A DNA stretch of 11,659 nt from JBFMFH01 sp040752275. GTDB lineage: Bacteria; Acidobacteriota; Vicinamibacteria; Vicinamibacterales; JAKQTR01. Position numbers and translations under genes: made by a program. Each line of letters starts with the position of its first letter. Position 1 is the first letter of the stretch. Location: positions 1 through 11,659 of the forward strand of contig JBFMFH010000053.1 of assembly GCA_040752275.1 (NCBI GenBank), read 5' to 3'. This document shows, piece by piece, positions 7,947 through 11,659 of the stretch. Under the pieces are notes generated by a model. The model ran no database searches and had not been told where the DNA came from. It saw only the letters and a program-made list of their open reading frames with translations.

Positions 7947-9248
7947 ATGCGACGACTGAGTTCGGTTGCCTGCCTGGTTCTCGTGACGGTGGCCGTCGGG
8001 TCGGCCGAGAACTGGCCCCACTGGCGCGGGCCGGCGATGAACGGGGTATCCGGCGAGCGGAACCTGCCCGTGCGGTGGAGCCAGACCGACAATGTCACCT
8101 GGAAGTTCGCCCTGCCGGATTTCTCCGGCTCGACGCCCATCGTCTGGGGCGACCGCATCTTCCTGAACGTCGCCGATGGAACCGAGTTGCGCCTCGTGTG
8201 TCTGGACCGGAACAGGGGCGCGGAGCTCTGGCGGGCGCACCTCGGCTCGGGCAACGTCAAGGTCCGGAAGCAGAACATGTCCTCGCCATCGCCCGTCACC
8301 GATGGCACCAACGTCTGGGTCATGACGGGCACCGGCATGTTGAAGGCCTTCGACTTCGCCGGCAAGGAGCTGTGGGCGCGGGACATCCAGCGCGACTACG
8401 GCCCGTTCGGTCTGAACTGGGGCTATGCGTCGTCTCCGCTGCTCCACGGCGACCACCTGTATGTCGAGGTCCTGCACGGGATGAAGACCGACGACCCGTC
8501 GTACCTCCTCTCCATCGAGAAGCGCACCGGCAAGACGCGATGGCGTGTCGAGCGGCCGACCGACGCCGTCTCGGAGTCGCCTGACGCGTACACGACGCCC
8601 GCTATCCTGCGCTACGAGGGCAAGGAGGAGATCGTCGTGTCCGGCGGCGACTACGTGACCGGACACAATCCGGCGACCGGCGCCGAGTTGTGGCGGGCCG
8701 GCGGGTTGAACCCCAACAAGGGACGGAACTACCGGGTCGTCGCGTCGCCGTTCGTTGCCAACGGCCTGATCTACGTGTCGTCTCGGGTGCGTCCGCTGAT
8801 CGTCTTCCGGCCGGGCGGGCGTGGCGACGTGACCGGGTCGCACAGGGTGTGGGCGACCGATCAGGGGCCGGACGTCCCGACGCCGGTGAGCGACGGCCAG
8901 TACCTCTTCATCGTGAACGACCGCGGGCTCATGTGGTGCCACGACGCGAGGACCGGGGCCGAGATCTGGGGCAACCAGCGGGTTCGCCCGGGCACCTACA
9001 GCGCCTCGCCGGTCGTGGCCGACGGGAGGGTCTATGTGACGAGCGAGGACGGCGTTACCAGCGTCATCGACGCCGGTCCCGAATTCAGGGTGATCGCCGA
9101 GAACGACCTGGCCGACTACATGCTGTCGTCGCCGGCGATCTCCGAGGGGCAGATCTTCCTGCGCACGACCAAGTACCTGTACTGCATCGGGAAACGCGCG
9201 GCCCGTTCTAGCGAGGCGGAGCCGCCACCACACGCCTCGGCGGTCTGA
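7947..9248 (+). CDS. PQQ-like beta-propeller repeat protein, exported
   Basis: The product is a 433-aa secreted propeller protein. The start is supported by a GCGAGG ribosome binding site at 7936-7941, five bases before the ATG. The N-terminus MRRLSSVACLVLVTVAVGSA is a signal peptide, and the mature chain begins ENWPHWRGPAMNGVSGERNL, the usual opening of a large family of PQQ-like proteins in Planctomycetota, Verrucomicrobiota and Acidobacteriota. Propeller strands are seen at STPIVWGDRIFLNVAD, SSPSPVTDGTNVWVMTG, SSPLLHGDHLYVEV, ASPFVANGLIYVSS, SASPVVADGRVYVTSEDG and SSPAISEGQIFLRT. Its fold class resembles the first two genes, but the sequence is divergent enough that it is not a simple tandem copy. 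It lies 27 bases after the permease and probably closes the operon. No catalytic motif is evident; a binding or scaffold role is inferred. Confidence 0.9.
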   Translation: MRRLSSVACLVLVTVAVGSAENWPHWRGPAMNGVSGERNLPVRWSQTDNVTWKFALPDFSGSTPIVWGDRIFLNVADGTELRLVCLDRNRGAELWRAHLGSGNVKVRKQNMSSPSPVTDGTNVWVMTGTGMLKAFDFAGKELWARDIQRDYGPFGLNWGYASSPLLHGDHLYVEVLHGMKTDDPSYLLSIEKRTGKTRWRVERPTDAVSESPDAYTTPAILRYEGKEEIVVSGGDYVTGHNPATGAELWRAGGLNPNKGRNYRVVASPFVANGLIYVSSRVRPLIVFRPGGRGDVTGSHRVWATDQGPDVPTPVSDGQYLFIVNDRGLMWCHDARTGAEIWGNQRVRPGTYSASPVVADGRVYVTSEDGVTSVIDAGPEFRVIAENDLADYMLSSPAISEGQIFLRTTKYLYCIGKRAARSSEAEPPPHASAV

Positions 9249-9328
9249 GGCGCAGCCTCGCTGGTTTAGAGGTCGGTTGCGGACTCCCGGGCGGCAGCGG
9301 CAACCCGGAAGGCGACGGCCAGGGTGCG

Positions 9329-9664
9329 ATGACGGCGAACGACAGATTGCGAGCGATCAAGCTGCTCCACACGCTGGTGTGGGCGTTCTTTGCGGCGTGC
9401 ATCCTCGCCGTCCCAATCATGGCACACGCCGGCCGGTTCACCGCGGCGTTCGTCCTCATCGGGGTCGTGTTCATCGAGGTCCTGGTCATCATCGTCAATG
9501 CCTGGGCGTGCCCGCTCACGGCCGTCGCGGCGCAGTACACGGATGATCGGCGCGACAACTTCGACATCTATCTTCCGGAGTGGCTTGCGCGCCACAACAA
9601 GACGATCTTCGGCACTCTCTATGTCTTGGGGGTGCTCTACACCGTCGTCCGTTGGCTCTGCTGA
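9329..9664 (+). CDS. Small conserved membrane protein with CPLT and NFDIYLP motifs
   Basis: The product is a 111-aa protein with three predicted helices: about residues 13-35 (LHTLVWAFFAACILAVP), 37-59 (RFTAAFVLIGVVFIEVLVII) and 92-110 (TIFGTLYVLGVLYTVVRWL). Between helices 2 and 3 lie CPLTAVAAQYTDDRRDNFDIYLP (CPLT 61-64, NFDIYLP 77-83). This layout recalls small membrane proteins of unknown function in Bacteroidota and Acidobacteriota and, more loosely, DUF2784 proteins, which also carry an Asn/Trp-CPLT motif; the assignment is from memory of the family pattern. AGGG at 9321-9324 can act as a weak ribosome binding site. It begins 80 bases after the propeller gene, so it may be a separate unit. 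Its stop codon lies directly beside the minus-strand integrase remnant. Confidence 0.75.
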   Translation: MTANDRLRAIKLLHTLVWAFFAACILAVPIMAHAGRFTAAFVLIGVVFIEVLVIIVNAWACPLTAVAAQYTDDRRDNFDIYLPEWLARHNKTIFGTLYVLGVLYTVVRWLC

Positions 9665-9797
9665 CGTGGTGGCCGTGAAGGTCCTGAACGGCCCCGAGGA
9701 CGGCCAGCGCGGCCCAGTCGACGTACGTGCCCTCGGTCCGGTAGGAGTAGTGGCGGCTGCGAATGCGCAATCGGAGTTGCGCGAGCGCAGCCAACGG
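9665..9797 (-). pseudogene. Integron-type tyrosine recombinase remnant (N-terminal fragment)
   Basis: Read on the minus strand, 9714-9755 encodes RHYSYRTEGTYVDW, preceded by AQLRLRIRS and followed after a short gap by LHGHH (9666-9680). Integron integrases (IntI) and related recombinases have an N-terminal SAM-like DNA-binding domain with the pattern RxRHYSxRTExxYxxWIRRFIxFHGxRHP, so the match covers most of the invariant positions. About five extra residues separate the Trp from LHG compared with intact enzymes. The conserved RRFI is missing, no convincing start codon is seen upstream, and the catalytic domain (the Arg, His, Arg and Tyr residues of the active site) is absent. The fragment ends where the neighbouring + strand gene stops. 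It is therefore a decayed or deleted gene and cannot be active. A distant non-integron phage-type recombinase remains possible. Confidence 0.7.
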
Positions 9798-10118
9798 CTC
9801 CGTCGCGCCGTCGGGGCCCGCGGCGGCGGTGGTGGAGTGCCGGTGCCAGTCCGTGCGGTGGAGGAAGTTGCAGCAGCACCTTCCTGCTGATGCCTCGCCC
9901 GCCACGGCAAGCCACCGGCGGCAGGTGCCTTGCGCCGTTGTCGCTTTCGAAGGCGGTGCCCTCGCACGCCGGCAACGGCAGCCGACGGCAACCACTGTTT
10001 GCACCCGTCCAGCAATCCGCGCACGCTGTCCAATCACGTCATTTCGGGATTACCCCGCACGCGGTCTTTGCCGGCCGCCGATTCCATCGGTCCGGGCAAA
10101 CCGCCTGCCTGAAAAGGC

Positions 10119-10147
10119 TTGCCAGCCCCTCTTGGGCCCAGGATGAT
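10119..10147 (+). promoter_or_regulatory. Weak candidate sigma70-type promoter
   Basis: TTGCCA (10119-10124) and GATGAT (10142-10147) are separated by 17 bases and match the -35 and -10 consensus at five and four of six positions. It lies about 110 bases upstream of the gene at 10260, where a cassette promoter could sit. The perfect palindrome GATGCGCGCATC (10145-10156) overlaps the -10 and could be an operator. In GC-rich DNA such matches can arise by chance. Confidence 0.2.
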
Positions 10148-10231
10148 GCGCGCATCCGTCGGATGTGCCGAGCGGAATGAAGGGTGATTTCTGGCCGGCA
10201 AGGCGCAACCCTCGCATGCAACCCATACAAC

Positions 10232-10238
10232 GTTCGGC
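10232..10238 (+). other. Possible integron core site (attI or cassette boundary)
   Basis: GTTCGGC resembles the recombination core GTTRRRY, with one mismatch (C for R at position 4). It follows ATACAAC and lies 28 bases before the start codon at 10260. The distance is close to the 35 bases between the convincing core of the attC at 11081 and the following gene. That spacing is typical of a cassette's left edge. No folded attC structure is seen upstream, so if real it would be the attI junction. Confidence 0.3.
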
Positions 10239-10259
10239 AGACTGACCGAGGAGCATCGC

Positions 10260-10994
10260 ATGAGAGTGTCGCCTGGATTGCTCTGGCTGCTCATCGCCAC
10301 GAACGTCGCCACCCTCTGCGCCGTTGGGTTCCTGGTGGTCACGGGCTTCGCGTTCCCTCGGAGGGCTTTCGAGGAAATCAGCGCCGAGCGGATCAACATC
10401 GTCAGCCCCTCCGGAAAGACCGTCATCGCGATCTCCAACAAGGAGCGTATCGCCCCTCCCGCACTGGGTGGCAAGGTCTACCCAGTGTCCGTGTCCGAGG
10501 GTCGCGAGCATATGGCGGGCATGATCTTCTTCAACCAGACCGGCGACGAGATGGGCGGACTGCTGTTCAACAGCTTCAGGCTGCCGAACGGGCGGATTGC
10601 CGGAATCGGGCACCTGTCATTCGATCGGTACGGCGACAACCAGGTGATCGCACTCCAGTACAACGAGAACGCGACCTCTGTACAGTCCGGATTGAGGTTC
10701 TTTGACCGCCCTGCGGACGGGACCTTCAAAGCGAGCCTCGACTTGATCGAGGAGGCACAGGCGGCATCGCCGGAACGCGCGGCCGAGATCCGGAGGACGT
10801 TGGCCGATATGTCGAACAAGGGAGCGCTCGGGGTTGAACGCGTGTTTGTCGGCAGCCGCAACCAGGTCGCTCAGGTCCTGCTGAGGGACTCGAGAGGGCG
10901 CGTGCGTGCGCGGCTGCTCGTCGACGGAACCGACGAGGCCAGACTCGAGTTTCTGAACGAATTCGGTGACGTTGCGGCGCGGTTCCCGAGATAG
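10260..10994 (+). CDS. Membrane-anchored protein of unknown function, putative integron cassette gene
   Basis: The product is 244 aa, with a strong GAGGAG ribosome binding site (10248-10253) six bases before the ATG. Residues 7-30 (LLWLLIATNVATLCAVGFLV core) form one signal anchor, and the rest should be periplasmic. The exposed part alternates short strands and turns: FEEISAERINIVSPSGKTV, LGGKVYPVSV, GMIFFNQTGDEMGGLLFNSF, HLSFDRYGDNQVIALQY, RVFVGSRNQVAQVLL and ARLEFLNEFGDVAARFP. I recognise this as a type of hypothetical protein common in soil bacteria, with a central LSFDRYxxNQVIxLQY segment, but no function is known to me. No catalytic motif stands out, and the repeated short beta-hairpins suggest a binding or structural role. 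An attC lies 36 bases after its stop and a core-like heptamer 28 bases before its start, so it fits a first gene cassette behind a divergent integrase remnant. Confidence 0.82.
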   Translation: MRVSPGLLWLLIATNVATLCAVGFLVVTGFAFPRRAFEEISAERINIVSPSGKTVIAISNKERIAPPALGGKVYPVSVSEGREHMAGMIFFNQTGDEMGGLLFNSFRLPNGRIAGIGHLSFDRYGDNQVIALQYNENATSVQSGLRFFDRPADGTFKASLDLIEEAQAASPERAAEIRRTLADMSNKGALGVERVFVGSRNQVAQVLLRDSRGRVRARLLVDGTDEARLEFLNEFGDVAARFPR

Positions 10995-11011
10995 GAGGTG
11001 ACGGCACGCCT

Positions 11012-11119
11012 GTGGGAGATACCCGGGGCCGGACAACAGCATGCAGCGGACGGCGCTGCGCGCCGCCGCTGATGCTGAGCGTTAGGCGCCAAGATACCTC
11101 CGGGGAGAGCCTAGGGTGA
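11012..11119 (+). other. Possible minicistron reading through the attC
   Basis: A 35-codon frame starts at GTG 11012, runs through the whole attC without a stop and ends at TGA 11117-11119, overlapping the next gene's GTG as GTGA. A near-perfect ribosome binding sequence AGGAGGTGA (10993-11001) lies upstream. The gap of about 10-13 bases to the GTG is longer than ideal. The peptide itself (for example PPLMLSVRRQ) is what any attC gives when translated, so any role would be in coupling, not as a protein. Confidence 0.2.
11031..11087 (+). other. attC: attC recombination site (integron 59-base element)
   Basis: The 57-base site runs from the degenerate core GGACAAC (11031-11037, AAC conserved) to the perfect core GTTAGGC (11081-11087, matching GTTRRRY). 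Between them CAGCAT-CAGCGG-CGGCGC on the left arm (11037-11056) pairs fully with GCGCCG-CCGCTG-ATGCTG on the right (11060-11077), around the three-base loop TGC. Only two bases are unpaired, G11043 and A11050, both on the left arm. Two extrahelical bases in the same arm are the hallmark by which IntI recognises the folded bottom strand. The left outer core is weak: three of seven positions do not complement the right core. Orientation agrees with + strand cassettes, since the site follows the gene ending at 10994 and precedes the gene at 11116. Confidence 0.9.
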
Positions 11120-11547
11120 TTGAGGAATTCGATCCAGCCTACGACGACTTCTTTGACGAGCCGTCCTACGAGAAGCGTTGGCACTGCTTGTTGGAGATCT
11201 ACGAGAAGTCGTATCGGAGCTTCCGGTTGTTGTTCGTCGTTGAGACTCTGGCGATGATGGACCGCTGGGCGGATCCTAGCCCTGAACTGTTGGCCCGTCT
11301 CTGGGCCCACAAGAAAAGTGGCGGGGTTCTGGGAATCAGGTTCGAGAATCTAAAGCTCCTGTTCCTTCCGCTATGGACGCTCGATGCCGCGAAAGCCGAG
11401 GTGCAGCTGTACAGAATCGCGGTCTTGAACGACTTTCAGAAGAGGTACCCACTAGGGACCCTCCGACGCTATTCGTCAGCCCTGATTCACGCTTGGTGGG
11501 CCCATGAGACCCTGATGAACGAGTTCGCGAGCTTGACGCACACATGA
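11116..11547 (+). CDS. Hypothetical protein, putative integron cassette gene
   Basis: The product is a 143-aa soluble protein I do not recognise. It starts at GTG 11116, with GGAG (11104-11107) eight bases upstream, and begins 35 bases after the attC core, the normal position for a cassette gene. There is no signal peptide or clear membrane helix. The N-terminus is acidic and aromatic (IEEFDPAYDDFFDEPSYEKRW), and the remainder is rich in Leu, Trp and charged residues and looks mostly helical (KLLFLPLWTLDAAKAEVQLY, VLNDFQKRYPLG, SSALIHAWWAHETLMNEF). Base composition is clearly lower in GC than in the upstream operon (about 55% in the line from 11161, against nearly 80% in one line of the permease), with codons such as AGA and CTA, supporting recent acquisition. 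No attC follows it; only 22 bases separate its stop from the antitoxin start, so it may share a cassette with the toxin-antitoxin genes. Confidence 0.7.
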   Translation: MIEEFDPAYDDFFDEPSYEKRWHCLLEIYEKSYRSFRLLFVVETLAMMDRWADPSPELLARLWAHKKSGGVLGIRFENLKLLFLPLWTLDAAKAEVQLYRIAVLNDFQKRYPLGTLRRYSSALIHAWWAHETLMNEFASLTHT

Positions 11548-11570
11548 GTAGTGTGTAGCATTAATGTGTA
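11533..11570 (+). promoter_or_regulatory. Candidate vapB promoter and operator
   Basis: TTGACG (11533-11538, five of six) and TAGCAT (11556-11561, four of six) are exactly 17 bases apart. They lie at the end of the hypothetical gene and directly upstream of the antitoxin. Within and after the spacer are the inverted repeat CACAC (11539-11543)/GTGTG (11551-11555), the palindrome CATTAATG (11559-11566), and a repeated GTGTA (11553-11557 and 11566-11570). Symmetric sites over the promoter fit the autoregulation usual for VapB. Transcription would begin near the start codon, implying a leaderless or nearly leaderless message. Confidence 0.45.
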
Positions 11571-11659
11571 TGCCGACCAACCTCGCCATAGACGATCGAC
11601 TCCTCGACCAAGCCCGCACCGTTGGCGGATACCGAACCAAGCGCGAAACGGTGAATGAG
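11570..11659 (+). CDS. vapB: VapB-family type II antitoxin, 3' end cut by window edge
   Basis: The visible 30 residues, MPTNLAIDDRLLDQARTVGG followed by YRTKRETVNE, match the opening of the VapB antitoxin family (VapB_antitoxin, formerly DUF2191), whose usual pattern is M-x-TNLAIDDxLLxxAxxLGGxRTKxExVxxAL. The N-terminal part binds DNA and autoregulates the operon, and the missing C-terminal part would neutralise a VapC PIN-domain ribonuclease. A full member is about 60-90 aa, and a vapC gene is expected directly beyond the window. An in-frame ATG at 11564 would add Met-Cys; the ATG at 11570 fits the family better. There is no ribosome binding site, in keeping with a leaderless start. It follows an attC-bounded gene by 22 bases and is probably cargo of the integron, where toxin-antitoxin genes stabilise arrays. 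Confidence 0.82.
   Translation, partial: MPTNLAIDDRLLDQARTVGGYRTKRETVNE

Larger units (their letters stand above)
9665..10259. other. Intergenic region, 595 bases, with integrase remnant and possible attI/promoter zone
   Basis: No intact gene is supported here. On the minus strand, 9665-9797 keeps an integrase N-terminal signature (separate entry). The stretch from about 9800 to 10110 is GC-rich with open frames in several directions but no recognisable protein. From 10119 on there is a weak promoter-like pair, a 12-base perfect palindrome GATGCGCGCATC (10145-10156) and a GTTCGGC core-like heptamer (10232-10238) just before the next gene. In an integron this is where attI and the cassette promoter would lie, between intI and the first cassette. 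I cannot define attI from sequence alone because attI sites share little beyond the core. Confidence 0.5.

Noticed and set aside
7854..9233. Long minus-strand open frame opposite the third propeller
   Set aside because: Shadow of a real gene; the + strand has a signal peptide, a ribosome binding site and blade repeats.
9247..9259. GAGGC-GCA-GCCTC hairpin at the end of the propeller gene as a terminator
   Set aside because: Only a five-base stem including the stop region, with no T-run after it. Too weak to call a terminator.
9763..10146. Plus-strand 127-codon open frame in the intergenic region
   Set aside because: No ribosome binding site, no family resemblance, and it runs across the minus-strand integrase fragment.
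9800..10240. A second attC between the integrase relic and the first cassette gene
   Set aside because: Several AAC and GTT triplets occur, but no pair with a stem of suitable length and extrahelical bases was found.
1..11659. CRISPR arrays, tRNA, rRNA or insertion sequences
   Set aside because: No regularly spaced repeats, no tRNA-like cloverleaf and no transposase or terminal inverted repeats were seen.

Overview
The window is dense, GC-rich bacterial DNA with every confident intact gene on the + strand. The gene content (several PQQ-type beta-propellers, a glycosyltransferase and a large FtsX-type permease in one run) together with the codon use suggests a soil or metagenomic chromosome of Acidobacteriota type. 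Planctomycetota or a similar GC-rich phylum is also possible; this is inference, because no rRNA or other taxonomic marker is present.

Positions 1-9248 hold one tightly packed run of six genes that looks like a single operon. In order they are a PQQ-like beta-propeller protein cut by the left edge, a second eight-bladed propeller with a signal peptide, a family 4 glycosyltransferase, an ABC ATPase of the LolD/MacB/YbbA type, its ten-helix FtsX-like permease (YbbP-like layout), and a third exported propeller. Stops and starts overlap (TGATG, ATGA, GTGA) or lie 9 to 27 bases apart, so translational coupling is likely. A reasonable inference is an envelope function in which a mechanotransmission-type ABC complex works with periplasmic or surface propeller proteins and a cytoplasmic sugar transferase. 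The substrate cannot be read from the sequence. A small three-helix membrane protein (9329-9664) follows.

From 9665 to the right edge the window looks like a degraded or small integron, and this is the most interesting part. A minus-strand fragment (about 9665-9797) retains the N-terminal signature of an integron-type tyrosine recombinase (RHYSYRTEGTYVDW), with no catalytic domain. It points away from a + strand series of genes: a membrane-anchored protein of unknown function (10260-10994), a convincing attC recombination site (11031-11087), an unrecognised 143-aa protein (11116-11547), and the first 30 residues of a VapB-family antitoxin (from 11570), cut by the right edge. The attC folds into an 18-bp stem with exactly two unpaired bases and ends in a perfect GTTAGGC core. 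Divergent intI followed by gene-attC-gene is the standard integron layout, and toxin-antitoxin genes are common cargo of chromosomal integrons. Base composition falls visibly in the last cassette, in keeping with acquired DNA.
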